Source of the DNA: Pseudomonadota bacterium | GTDB lineage: Bacteria > Pseudomonadota > Gammaproteobacteria > Steroidobacterales > MnTg04 | Direction of reading: 5' to 3' | NCBI GenBank assembly: GCA_022572885.1 | Contig: JACZVC010000018.1 | Coordinates: 8,632 to 65,676, forward strand | Length of the DNA stretch: 57,045 bases | Shown here: piece by piece, positions 41,928 through 50,120 of the stretch | Position numbering within the stretch: position 1 is the stretch's first letter | Layout of the letters: every line of letters starts with the position of its first letter | Translations under genes and position numbers: made by a program | Notes under the pieces: generated by a model | Told to the model about the DNA's origin: nothing | What the model saw: the letters and a program-made list of their open reading frames with translations, nothing else | Database searches by the model: none

Positions 41928-43046
41928 TCAAGTGCCCGTGGACGGCACGATTTTCAACTTGTGAATGATCGCATCGTCGCTGTTTTTCCAAATCCTGATA
42001 TCCCGATCGATCTTGGGTAGCGTGATTTCCAGCTTGCGTTTTTTCTTGTTGCGCATCACCTGCAACTCGACCGTTTCGCCAGCCTCATAGGAGCCGATGA
42101 TGCGGATCGCCTGGCCGGGACTGGACGGTTTGCGGTCACCGATTTTCAGGATGACATCGCCATCCCGTAAATCGATGTTTTCATCCTTTGGTGCGCGCAC
42201 CACGAGCAGGCCTTCCTTGACGCCGAAATACTCGCCAAGCTCCTCGGTCAGGGAAACCATCTCAATATCGCCCAACGCGCCGCCAAACCGGTGCCCGCCA
42301 AAGGCGAAAAATTTTCTTGCTATATGCGGCGCATGTCCCGGCAGGCCGTCCGGGGCGCTAAATGCGAACGCAAGATCTTCACCACCGGAGAAATCAAAAT
42401 CGAAGTTCATATCGAAGAACTTGAACTCGGTGGTTTCTATAACGGCACTATGGGACTTGCCATCGCGCAAATAGCCCACGGTCACTTTTTGACCCGGTTC
42501 CACATCCGCCATGTAAGCAATCAACTTGCCAATCGACGATTCTTCATCATCGGCTTTGAGCGAAACATCGTCGATCTTTACCAGGATGTCGCCTGCCTCG
42601 AGGCTGGCTTTTTCGGCGGGACCACCGGACGACACACCGACCACTTCTACGCCATTGTCATGTTTCGTTGCCGGGCCGCCGCCAAGGTTGATCCCCAGCA
42701 TCGCTTTTGGCTGACGCCGATGGATGCGAATCGCGATATCGCCCGCCATTTCCTGACCCAGTCGAGCCATCTCACGAGCGGCATGTTCCAGCGCCTCCCG
42801 GGCAAGCGCCATTTCAGCGCCGTGTTCGGCGCGGTCGAGTTCGATTTCTTCGCGCACCGATTCCACCTGGGCCTGTGCCAACCGCAGGCTTTCGAACACG
42901 ACATCGTTCATCAGCTCAACATCGGCGACCGCATCAAGTTCGGCGAACAATTCCTCGGTAATTTTCTCGGCGTCGGTCGCCTGGACCGGCAACGCCAGGA
43001 ACAACATGCCGGCAATGCCGGCGATTAGAATCCTCAAAATTTTCAT
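41928..43046 (-). CDS. Periplasmic double-PDZ domain protein
   Basis: A 372-aa exported protein with a signal peptide (IAGIAGMLFLALPVQA), a helical coiled-coil-like segment (residues about 30-110, many Glu/Arg/Ala), one PDZ domain near 115-200 (MLGINLGG...ASLEAGDILVKIDD) and a second near 270-350 (GVKEGLLVV...LRDGDVILKIGD). No protease catalytic triad is seen, so it is not a DegP-type enzyme. GGAG lies before the ATG. It follows ECF sigma and anti-sigma genes, so it probably senses or responds to envelope state. Confidence 0.8.
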   Translation of the reverse strand: MKILRILIAGIAGMLFLALPVQATDAEKITEELFAELDAVADVELMNDVVFESLRLAQAQVESVREEIELDRAEHGAEMALAREALEHAAREMARLGQEMAGDIAIRIHRRQPKAMLGINLGGGPATKHDNGVEVVGVSSGGPAEKASLEAGDILVKIDDVSLKADDEESSIGKLIAYMADVEPGQKVTVGYLRDGKSHSAVIETTEFKFFDMNFDFDFSGGEDLAFAFSAPDGLPGHAPHIARKFFAFGGHRFGGALGDIEMVSLTEELGEYFGVKEGLLVVRAPKDENIDLRDGDVILKIGDRKPSSPGQAIRIIGSYEAGETVELQVMRNKKKRKLEITLPKIDRDIRIWKNSDDAIIHKLKIVPSTGT

Positions 43047-43069
43047 ATTTTTCTCCATTAAAACATTGA

Positions 43070-43714
43070 TCACAAAGAAGCAAAACTGGCCTCGGTGTAA
43101 CGCACCTTGACCAGCGAATCCATCAAATTCACCTTGGACCGCCACAAATCCCTGGCCTCGCCAGAGGTCAGTGCGGTGTCGGGCTGGTTCAGCGTGTAAT
43201 TCACCAATGCAAGACTGTTTTCCAGGCTGGCGATGGTGTTATCGGTTCCCGCGCGGACGACCTCCGGCCTTCCGGGCAAGCTCTGCAACAACATGCCAAG
43301 GCGACGCGAGCGATCGATCAGCACATCCACGTCGTCGTCCTGGTTAACGGCGAGATAAGGCGGTGCAACATCGCCGGTCGGGGCAACGACGCGGTTGTCA
43401 ATCGAGTCGCGACCGCTGAGGTTGCCCGCCAGCCAGACCATCACCAGCAATGACGCAGCAATGCCCCAGGCCAGCGGTTGCCGCCATGACCAGCCACTTT
43501 CCGCAGATGGCTGCACGATATTTCGCCAGCGACCATCGGGCGGCTCAATTTCCGGCAAGGAGCACATGGTCTCGCGCAGGGTGACCAGGCGAGACAATTC
43601 CGCTTTACAGGCGCCACAACTGTCAAGGTGCGCCCTGAGCCCAGGATCACCGGCATGGCCGTCCTGACTTTGCGCGTCTCGCAGATCTAGTAGCTGTTCG
43701 ATATTTGCATGCAT
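43070..43714 (-). CDS. Putative anti-sigma factor (zinc-finger type, membrane-anchored)
   Basis: A 214-aa protein with an N-terminal HLDSCGACKAEL motif, resembling the His-x3-Cys-x2-Cys zinc site of anti-sigma factors. A membrane helix follows (PLAWGIAASLLVMVWLAG), then a periplasmic domain of about 115 residues that I do not recognise. It overlaps the sigma factor gene by 28 bases, the usual pairing. It should bind and hold the sigma factor until an envelope signal. Confidence 0.83.
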   Translation of the reverse strand: MHANIEQLLDLRDAQSQDGHAGDPGLRAHLDSCGACKAELSRLVTLRETMCSLPEIEPPDGRWRNIVQPSAESGWSWRQPLAWGIAASLLVMVWLAGNLSGRDSIDNRVVAPTGDVAPPYLAVNQDDDVDVLIDRSRRLGMLLQSLPGRPEVVRAGTDNTIASLENSLALVNYTLNQPDTALTSGEARDLWRSKVNLMDSLVKVRYTEASFASL

Positions 43715-44280
43715 GTTTCCACCTCACCGGCATCCGCCATCATCCTGCGCAGTTTTTCGTGCCCCCGTGATAACTGCGATTTTGAAAAACTGGCGGTCTT
43801 GCCCATCATTGTCGCTATCTCTTTGTGCGTATAACCCTCGACGTCATACAACCAGATCACCGCACGGGTAACCGGCGACAGTTTCGCCAGCTGGCGTTCG
43901 AGTTCGGCACCTTCCACGGCCCGCAACCCATCGCCCATGGCGAGGTGATCTTCGGCCGGCCGTTCGTGTTCGGCCTCCAGCGGCGTGGCCAGCCGGTGCC
44001 AGGCCGAACGCAGCACCATCAACGCCTTGTTCGCGGCGATCCGCCTGATCCAGGCGCCGACCGGCGCATCGCCCCGGTAGCTGCCGATCTTGCGGATCAC
44101 CTCGACGAAAGTGTCCTGCATCACCTCTTCGGCCTGGTTCGGGTCATGCAATATCCGGATCGCCAGGTTATAGACCGGTTTCGCATAGGCCTTGTAGAGC
44201 AGCTCATGTGCTTTCAGATCGCCGCGCTGGGCACGGCTCACGATGGCCGGATCGATACTGGCTTGCAGGAATGTCGACAT
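43687..44280 (-). CDS. ECF-family RNA polymerase sigma factor
   Basis: A 197-aa sigma-70 family protein with region 2 (LLYKAYAKPVYNLAIRILHDPNQAEEVMQDTF) and region 4 (LSPVTRAVIWLYDVEGYTHKEIA). It lacks regions 1 and 3, as ECF factors do. Together with the overlapping anti-sigma gene and the PDZ protein it forms a three-gene envelope-response module. The target promoter motif is not visible in the 144 bases upstream. Confidence 0.92.
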   Translation of the reverse strand: MSTFLQASIDPAIVSRAQRGDLKAHELLYKAYAKPVYNLAIRILHDPNQAEEVMQDTFVEVIRKIGSYRGDAPVGAWIRRIAANKALMVLRSAWHRLATPLEAEHERPAEDHLAMGDGLRAVEGAELERQLAKLSPVTRAVIWLYDVEGYTHKEIATMMGKTASFSKSQLSRGHEKLRRMMADAGEVETCMQISNSY

Positions 44281-44424
44281 TTCGCCTTCTCTGATGCCTT
44301 ATCGGCGAGCGGGGTCGCAGGTAAATGAAAATTGTTGGGGGGGAAATCCGGCAGACCCCTCATCTTTAGCCTGCCATGCTACACTTGCGCCCGGTTTTCT
44401 GCCGCCCCCTTGCAGTCCGAATAC

Positions 44425-44509
44425 GCCGATGTGGTGGAATTGGTAGACACGCAGCACTCAAAATGCTGTGCCTTCGGGCGTGTCGGTTCGAGTCCGACCT
44501 TCGGCACCA
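44425..44509 (+). tRNA. tRNA-Leu (CAA anticodon)
   Basis: An 85-base class II tRNA with encoded CCA. The anticodon stem CAGCA/TGCTG holds the loop CTCAAAA, reading CAA. The long variable arm is GTGCCTTCGGGCGT. The T arm is GTCGG-TTCGAGT-CCGAC. The acceptor stem GCCGATG/CTTCGGC has one T-T mismatch at the sixth pair; in E. coli leuX this position is A-U. An accessory segment begins directly after it, consistent with use as an integration site. Confidence 0.96.
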
Positions 44510-44691
44510 TCTCATGAGACCCTTGATATATAAGGCTTCCAGCGATCAGAAAGACTCTAAAGTGTGATACTTAGTGTGACTCACTAGCGGCCTCTTTTGC
44601 GCTACTTGGAGTAAAGGGAGGCGGCACTGACGGGCAGAAGGAAGCCCTGCGACCACAGGTGCAGTAGACCCGCCAGCGCCACCATTGAGGG

Positions 44692-45111
44692 TTACGCGGT
44701 GCGGCGTTGTGCGTTGCCGCGTCGGTCGTACTCGACGCGCTCTTCGGGCGTCATACGCATTCTGTACCGAGCGTTTCGCTCTGCGTCAGTGAAGTTGAAC
44801 AGGGTCACTCCCTCGCGAGCGCGAGACTTGTTGCGCTTGTCGCAGGACTTACAGACTCCATGCCGCCCGTCTTTTGTCGAGGAATTGCGGTGGAACTCTG
44901 TGAGTGTCTTCACGATGTTGCAGACACCGCAGAACTTCTGGCCGGCCTCACGCAGCTTTGCGCAGACAGCCTGGGATTCGGCAGTGTGACCGCTGTGTGT
45001 CCGGAGCGTCTCAAAGTCTTCGTTTGAAAGTTCCATGGCTATGCTGCCAGCGAGGAATCCATCGGGGTCTTTGGGAACTCCGGAGGGAGTCATAGGTAGG
45101 TATTGAGGCAT
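44692..45111 (-). CDS. Zn-ribbon protein of the tRNA-Leu element
   Basis: A 139-aa protein with a paired CxxC zinc ribbon: FCGVCNIVKTLTEFHRN then VCKSCDKRNKSRARE. The layout C-x2-C, L-x-EF, CKSC is shared with the HNH nuclease gene 1.6 kb upstream, but no HNH residues are seen here. The C-terminus is basic. Such proteins are common in phages and may be DNA-binding or inactive nuclease relatives. It is the last gene of the element before the tRNA. Confidence 0.6.
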   Translation of the reverse strand: MPQYLPMTPSGVPKDPDGFLAGSIAMELSNEDFETLRTHSGHTAESQAVCAKLREAGQKFCGVCNIVKTLTEFHRNSSTKDGRHGVCKSCDKRNKSRAREGVTLFNFTDAERNARYRMRMTPEERVEYDRRGNAQRRTA

Positions 45112-45259
45112 TGGATTCCTCTGAAAGCGTTGCTGTGTAAGGGCTTCAGCCTTAAGTGAGCCACTAAGGGGAGGTAGGTCATTCCCTAAGGGACTTATAG
45201 GGACTCACTAAGTGACATTTGTACTTAGTAGTACCCTCTAAGGGGTAGAGAACTGAGAC

Positions 45260-46612
45260 CTACCTGTTAAGGAGGAGTCTTACGGCAGTGGAGTGAACGA
45301 AGGTAGTCTGACCAGTATGGGCATTAAACTTGTCCATCATGATCTGAGCCGCCTGCGTCTCTCGCCTGAAAGAGACCACAAGGCCGTCATGAACCTGTAG
45401 TGCTGTGATGTTGTGCTCGATACATTCGAGCAGTACGTCCACAATGATCTCTGATTCCATGAAATGGAAATAATGACCTAAGCCACGTTCCCATAGCGAA
45501 TCGAGTGCAGGATGGTGCGCTTTGATGGCAGATACGATCTCAGGAAGTGGAATGTCGCATCCCTTGAAGTTCTCCTCGCGAACACCTTTCGGCCACCTTA
45601 CGAGCGGCTTCCGAGCAAACATGAGTGCGCCAAAGATGCGCTTGACGCCAGTGCGCCATTGGCCCAAGCCTGGAATGTTGTAGGCATCGGGGCCGGTCAC
45701 TTCTTCGATAGACCCCCGTACCGGGAGTAATAGCCCCTGATTCGCATACGCCAGTGACGGCATCATGGATCGGAAGTCCACTTCGACCACTCCGCAACCG
45801 TCGATTGATATGTGCTTGCGCTGCTTGGCGCGCAGTCCGTTCAACCAGAAACCGCCGAAGAGTCGGCCACCCTCAGTAAACGATGCATTATTGAAGTAGC
45901 GACGCTGGCGACGGTTGGTGAGATCCACAAACTTGCCGCCGCTGTAATCTATATCAGCGTGTCGAAGATACGCATTGATCCGGCGCATTTCGTCGCGGTA
46001 ACCGTTCGATAGGTCGGTGTCGATGTAGTCGAGCCACTTCGCGCGGTTCTCGTGAGCGGCCTTAAGGTTATTCTGTGTCGGCTTTGCGCTCTTCAGTATG
46101 ACGATCTCTTCGTCGTCACTGAGCGTCATGTCTTCCGGCACAATCTTGTGGTCGTCAATCAGGTTAAGCAGACTCGGGCCAGCCTTGTAAGCGGTCTGTC
46201 GACCGGCGTAGTAGTCACCACGTTCGGCCAGTTCCGCGAATCCCATTTCGGGAGCCGTCAGTAGATCGAGAGCTTTGACTGTGGGCCGACCTTCGAAGGC
46301 CGCTTGATAGCGATTCTTTTGCTTGACCGTGGTGCGTCGACTCAAATGGATGCGCCCTGCGCCCTTCTCAGAGGTCACTGCGCGATGCATCAGGCCGCAC
46401 ACGAGAGCAGTGATAGCTGCCATCAGGTTATTGTGAGCGGATGTCCGACGAGAGCGCCGTCGGAGTCCCTTGAATAGTTCGTAGTTGCGTATCTGATTCA
46501 GTACGTTGTCCACGATGATCTGTGCGATGTTGTCGCCGACATCGTAGGGGATGCGATACGGACTGAAGCTCCGGTCGCGTTCGTCAATGTTGTGTGCGTT
46601 TATTTTCTTCAC
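45260..46612 (-). CDS. Divergent minimal family-A-like DNA polymerase
   Basis: A 450-aa protein that I read as a compact family-A polymerase core. RRYFNNASFTEGGRLFGGFW is at residues 237-256. Motif A is VEVDFRSMMPSLAYA with Asp279. A motif B-like WRTGVKRIFGALMFA has Arg320 and Lys324, echoing RRAAKAINFGLIYG of Pol I. Motif C is ALQVHDGLVVS with Asp409, matching QVHDE in Pol I. There is no room for exonuclease domains. The first 230 residues are basic and unrecognised. It probably replicates or repairs the element. Assignment rests on motif order and spacing, not on a search; similar short proteins occur in phages and integrative elements. Confidence 0.65.
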   Translation of the reverse strand: MKKINAHNIDERDRSFSPYRIPYDVGDNIAQIIVDNVLNQIRNYELFKGLRRRSRRTSAHNNLMAAITALVCGLMHRAVTSEKGAGRIHLSRRTTVKQKNRYQAAFEGRPTVKALDLLTAPEMGFAELAERGDYYAGRQTAYKAGPSLLNLIDDHKIVPEDMTLSDDEEIVILKSAKPTQNNLKAAHENRAKWLDYIDTDLSNGYRDEMRRINAYLRHADIDYSGGKFVDLTNRRQRRYFNNASFTEGGRLFGGFWLNGLRAKQRKHISIDGCGVVEVDFRSMMPSLAYANQGLLLPVRGSIEEVTGPDAYNIPGLGQWRTGVKRIFGALMFARKPLVRWPKGVREENFKGCDIPLPEIVSAIKAHHPALDSLWERGLGHYFHFMESEIIVDVLLECIEHNITALQVHDGLVVSFRRETQAAQIMMDKFNAHTGQTTFVHSTAVRLLLNR

Positions 46613-46734
46613 AGCAGTGTCTCGTTGTAGTGTCTAAGGGGATACGTGAAGGTGTCTCAAAGGGACCCCCAAGGCGGGGGATCAAGCCCGTCTCGGGGAG
46701 TCGGATTGCGAGACACTACTCACGCAAATTAGGT

Positions 46735-47196
46735 TTATTTCTTGTAGGTAACAAAGCTCACGCGGAGGAAGACCGGCTTCGGGGGAAGCCAGTCCGTCCG
46801 TGATCCTTTGGCGATGTTTTGGTCAGCACGTAGCGGTGTAAGGTTATCCGGACAGTGTTGGCCGCCGTTGAACAGGCTGACAATGTGATCGACATGGAAC
46901 TCAAGACCGGTCGCGTCGGTCAATGCCTCCGCAGTCACGTAGGCCGATTGAATGTCGGCGTAGGCCGGTGTTCCAGGCGCGCACCAATCAGGCGTCTGTC
47001 CGAGTCTTAGCGCTCGCTGTCGGGCATTCTTGGCGGAGACCTTCGACTTGTTGTCCCGCCGGTATCGTCGGTCATACTCGGACCGGCACGATTTACAATA
47101 AGCTCGTCGGCCATTGCGGCCATACTTGTACCTACCGAACTCTTCGAGCGGTTTGAGTTCCCGGCACTGCGAACAGCGCCGGGTTTCCTCAGACAT
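46735..47196 (-). CDS. Zn-ribbon HNH endonuclease
   Basis: A 152-aa protein from the ATG at 47196 (AGGA just upstream, 7 bases after the preceding stop). The N-terminus is a zinc ribbon (CSQCRELKPLEEF...YCKSC) and the C-terminus an HNH domain: HVDHIVSLFNGGQHCPDNL followed by LRADQNIAKGS. Phages use such nucleases for DNA nicking, packaging or homing. The ribbon resembles that of the Zn-ribbon gene near the tRNA, suggesting a common origin. Confidence 0.82.
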   Translation of the reverse strand: MSEETRRCSQCRELKPLEEFGRYKYGRNGRRAYCKSCRSEYDRRYRRDNKSKVSAKNARQRALRLGQTPDWCAPGTPAYADIQSAYVTAEALTDATGLEFHVDHIVSLFNGGQHCPDNLTPLRADQNIAKGSRTDWLPPKPVFLRVSFVTYKK

Positions 47197-47203
47197 ATCC
47201 TGC

Positions 47204-47614
47204 TTACTGCTTGGTGTACGTGCTGAAGTTGACCGGGTTAAAGCCTTCGCCGGTTTCATTCGCGAACAGCGCAAAGCTATCGATGGCTTCTTCTTGCGTG
47301 GGCTTATCCATATCGAAGACCGCCATAGCGATAATCGGATGGTGTTGGTCGTCGTACCGCGCCATCTTTACAATCACGTTGCGGCCTCTGCGTTTCGAGT
47401 GTAGCTCACCCATAAAGCAATTCTCAGTTGGCTGGTCGGCAAGGTCAGTCTGTTCGGTCACAATGTGAAATATGGCAAGTTCCTCGTCGGACACCGTGTT
47501 GAGCAGTTCGTAGCCCCTCGACTTATCGATGGGCGAATGCTCAAAGAAATGTCTCAGGATTTCGCCTATATCAATTGCTTTCGGCTGTGTGTCTTGCGGA
47601 TTTGCGTATGGCAT
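47204..47614 (-). CDS. Hypothetical protein of the tRNA-Leu element
   Basis: I do not recognise this 136-aa acidic protein. It starts at an ATG with AGGAG 7 bases upstream, so it is likely expressed. A core such as RNVIVKMARYDDQHHPIIAMAVFDMD suggests a small alpha/beta domain. It lies 7 bases upstream of the HNH nuclease gene and probably shares its transcript. Confidence 0.6.
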   Translation of the reverse strand: MPYANPQDTQPKAIDIGEILRHFFEHSPIDKSRGYELLNTVSDEELAIFHIVTEQTDLADQPTENCFMGELHSKRRGRNVIVKMARYDDQHHPIIAMAVFDMDKPTQEEAIDSFALFANETGEGFNPVNFSTYTKQ

Positions 47615-47747
47615 TTCGTTCTCCTATCGGGTTGGTTTGGTCTTGGTGCGGGTTGGTGTCCACATGATTCGAAACGATGAAAGCCTGCGCTCCCCCGAAG
47701 AGGAGCAACAGGACGGCACCATCCCAAACCAATAGGACGATTTCGGG

Positions 47748-48329
47748 TTATGCAGCGTTTCGCCGCACGAATCTGGCGTACTGTGGAAGTACGGCATCGA
47801 TGCCTTCACGCTGAATGCGTACATTGATTACTTCGCCGGCAGTCTTCGCATCGGCGGCCAAGCCGCGGAGCCGCAGGTTGCGTTGCTCCAATAGAACAGC
47901 CGTGGTGTAGTTCGATTCGTACACGTCACGCTCTTGCTAGTTCACCTTGATCGCGGGATCAGGGATGTTCGCTATGGTGCTTGCCAGTGCCTCTTCCGGC
48001 AGTCCGTTCGCACCTAAGCCGATCTGAAAATCCATCGACCTGTGCATCGAGTCGATTGGCTGTTGCAGATTGTCCGGTACGGAGTGTCCAGCGGGCGTAA
48101 GGCGGGTGACTTTAGCTTTCCAATACCTTCAGCCCATCAGCCATACGTGAGACGTCGACTCATGCCGGCAGAAACCTTGGTTGGATTCTTGGAAATCACC
48201 GACCCGTAGAGCGGCATCGACCTCTTGCGGCGTCAGGTCTGCGAGAGCCTTGGCCGGACCGGCGGTGGGCTTGATCTCGCCATTATGGGGAATCACAAGG
48301 GACTTGTTGCTGTCAGTCAGTAGGTATTC
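47748..48329 (-). pseudogene. Broken gene with in-frame stops (unknown element protein)
   Basis: A single reading frame of 194 codons remains protein-like from end to end. It runs EYLLTDSNKSLVIPHNGEI...DLTPQEVDAALRVGDF..., crosses a TGA at 48129-48131, continues RYWKAKVTRLTPAGHS...LPEEALASTIANIPDP, crosses a TAG at 47937-47939, and ends ...IQREGIDAVLPQYARFVRRNAA with TAA. A further TAG (48330-48332) precedes it. No frame shift is needed, and each stop can be made from a sense codon by one transition. I do not recognise the protein. The start is lost or lies in the adjoining repeat. Decay is the simplest reading; recoding is an alternative. Confidence 0.55.
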
Positions 48330-48341
48330 CTACCGCTTGAG

Positions 48342-48490
48342 TTCGGTAGTTAGCTTCGTGGGGACGTAGTAGAGGGTATTTGGGCTTTGTAAACGTTGGC
48401 GAAAACGCCTGCAGCCTCTGTGGCTATTTAGATACAGCCGAATCGTAGGGTGGACACTCCTAGATCGCCAATTTGACTCTCTCAGGAGCC
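48342..48490. repeat. 150-bp direct repeat, copy 1
   Basis: It begins TTCGGTAGTTAGCTTCGTGG and ends CTCAGGAGCC. It matches copy 2 over its full length with many substitutions, sharing GTTAGCTTCGTGGGG, GGGTATTTG, GGCGAAAACG, GAATCG..GGGTGGACA and AATTTGAC. It includes an imperfect hairpin. It borders the 5' side of the broken gene. Confidence 0.8.
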
Positions 48491-48539
48491 TTCGGTACCG
48501 GGTAAGATTCCTCGGATTCTGGTGAATTTACCCGTGAAT

Positions 48540-48690
48540 TTCGGTTGTTAGCTTCGTGGGGGGGCCGTAACGGGTATTTGACGTTTGTAAACACGGGCGA
48601 AAACGTCTGTAGCGCTCATGACTATTGAGCTACAGACGAATCGTTGGGTGGACATATCGAGAGGTCACAAATTTGACCTTTTGAGGAGCC
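48540..48690. repeat. 150-bp direct repeat, copy 2, with perfect hairpin
   Basis: Second copy, 49 bases after copy 1. It contains a perfect 10-bp inverted repeat, CGTCTGTAGC (48605-48614) and GCTACAGACG (48630-48639). The hairpin is not followed by a T run, so it is not a typical terminator. It ends just downstream of the coiled-coil gene's stop. Confidence 0.8.
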
Positions 48691-48703
48691 GTAGGCGGCC
48701 GTT

Positions 48704-49933
48704 TCAGACTACTTTCAGACCCTCAAAAAGCCTCGTGACTACCGCCTCAGCGTCCTGAACCAGTTTCTCGGCGTCCTGAACCTGTTCCTCGGCAACCGGG
48801 AGTTGACGCACATTCCTCAAGCGCAACATTTCGCCTGTCCCTTTGGGGTCGGCTCGTGCAGTCGCCAGTCGTCCACGCGCGTTGGCAAGATGTCCACGGG
48901 CCGTGCTGTCTAACTGCAGCGCTTCCTCGTGGGCGTCGTCTTCTAACTCCGTACGATCTGGAAATCTACGCTTAGCCGCTGCGAGGTCGTTTTTGGTTTT
49001 CGCGAGCCATTGTTCCACCTTGTGGCATCCACTCTCCTCATTTCGTACCCACTCCCGGAGGTAGTCCATATGTCCATCAAGGCATCTCTGCGGATCATCG
49101 AGAGCCGCCTTAACAGTCTCAAGCTGGCGAAGGCTATCTGCGAGTGATCGCTGAGCCGCTTCGAGTCTTGGAGGAGCGGTGACGCGGTCGGTACGCTCCT
49201 GCGTCTCCCGATACTTCGCTGCCCACTCTTCAGTCAGTAATGGCAACCGCTCTGTGCGCTCCCCTTCCATATCCGTGTGATAGAGGATGGGCGAATAGCC
49301 ATATTCTTTTGCGGCATCTTGTTCAAGTAAAACGTCGAACAACGCATTCGGATTGTCAAAGTCGTTCCGGGGCAGTTCTGGGTGCTTCTCGCAGAGGGTA
49401 TCGAACTCGGCTCGCAGTGTTTTGATCTCTTCTTTAGCGTCGGCATCCAGTTGGATACTGAACGTATTGTCAGGTAGCCGCACCGTACATTGTTTCTTTA
49501 CTGCCTCTATCTTGGCCCATATTCGTTGTTGAGACAGCTCATGAAACACCTTCTCCATCAAGATGGCGTGATCCTCGAATCTCTTCACGTACTCCCTACG
49601 ACGTCGCTGTATACGTTTCTTGCGGGCCTGTATCTCTAATTCGGTTAAGCCCCGGGATTCTATTTCCTTTGTCCGCGTGTATTCATTACGCTCTACTCCG
49701 CGTTTCTCCTCGGCGGTTCTGAGATCAATGTGATCGGTGTCTCTAAGTTTCATCTCGAATTGTTTGATTCGCTCCTCGAGTGCCAGAATCGTGTTCGACG
49801 TTACGGCGCAACCGCCCGCGAGTTTTTCTTCCCGCGCAGCTATAAGTTCTTCCCGACGCTTTGCCCACCGTTTGCGGTCGGCACGCAGGCGGTACACGGC
49901 GGTCGCATCGGCGGCTTTCTTGTCCGTCGTCAT
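48704..49933 (-). CDS. Coiled-coil hypothetical protein
   Basis: I do not recognise this 409-aa protein. From the ATG at 49933 it is extremely rich in Glu, Arg, Lys, Ala and Gln, with long heptad-like stretches (REELIAAREEKLAGG, LTELEIQARKKRIQRRRREYVKRFE, AQRSLADSLRQLETVKAAL), suggesting an extended coiled coil. I chose MTTDKKAADATAV as start because the 81 upstream codons look non-coding in composition and cover a repeat-like intergenic motif. A structural or DNA-organising role in the element is possible, but unsupported beyond composition. Confidence 0.55.
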   Translation of the reverse strand: MTTDKKAADATAVYRLRADRKRWAKRREELIAAREEKLAGGCAVTSNTILALEERIKQFEMKLRDTDHIDLRTAEEKRGVERNEYTRTKEIESRGLTELEIQARKKRIQRRRREYVKRFEDHAILMEKVFHELSQQRIWAKIEAVKKQCTVRLPDNTFSIQLDADAKEEIKTLRAEFDTLCEKHPELPRNDFDNPNALFDVLLEQDAAKEYGYSPILYHTDMEGERTERLPLLTEEWAAKYRETQERTDRVTAPPRLEAAQRSLADSLRQLETVKAALDDPQRCLDGHMDYLREWVRNEESGCHKVEQWLAKTKNDLAAAKRRFPDRTELEDDAHEEALQLDSTARGHLANARGRLATARADPKGTGEMLRLRNVRQLPVAEEQVQDAEKLVQDAEAVVTRLFEGLKVV

Positions 49934-50120
49934 ATTGATTCCATTGTTTTCGTTAAGTAGCGTGGCCAGCAGTCCGGGACCTTTATTATCGTAGCCACTT
50001 AACCTATTGATATACAGACTATTCGAAGTTGGAATGTAATCAATACTGGAAGTTCTGCCTTCATGATGGATATGGCGGACATTGCGAACGGCGGTCACGC
50101 TGCCGCAAATAGTAAAAGCA

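Noticed and set aside
45195-45215. A T7-like promoter (GGGACTCACTAAG resembles part of the T7 consensus).
   Set aside because: Only the CTCACTA core matches, the orientation is away from the genes, and no phage RNA polymerase gene is seen.
47571-47732. A 53-codon frame on the minus strand with a hydrophobic stretch (AVLLLLFGGAQAFIV), starting at TTG.
   Set aside because: No ribosome site, a non-ATG start and overlap with the start of the 136-aa gene. It could be a small phage membrane protein, but the evidence is too thin.
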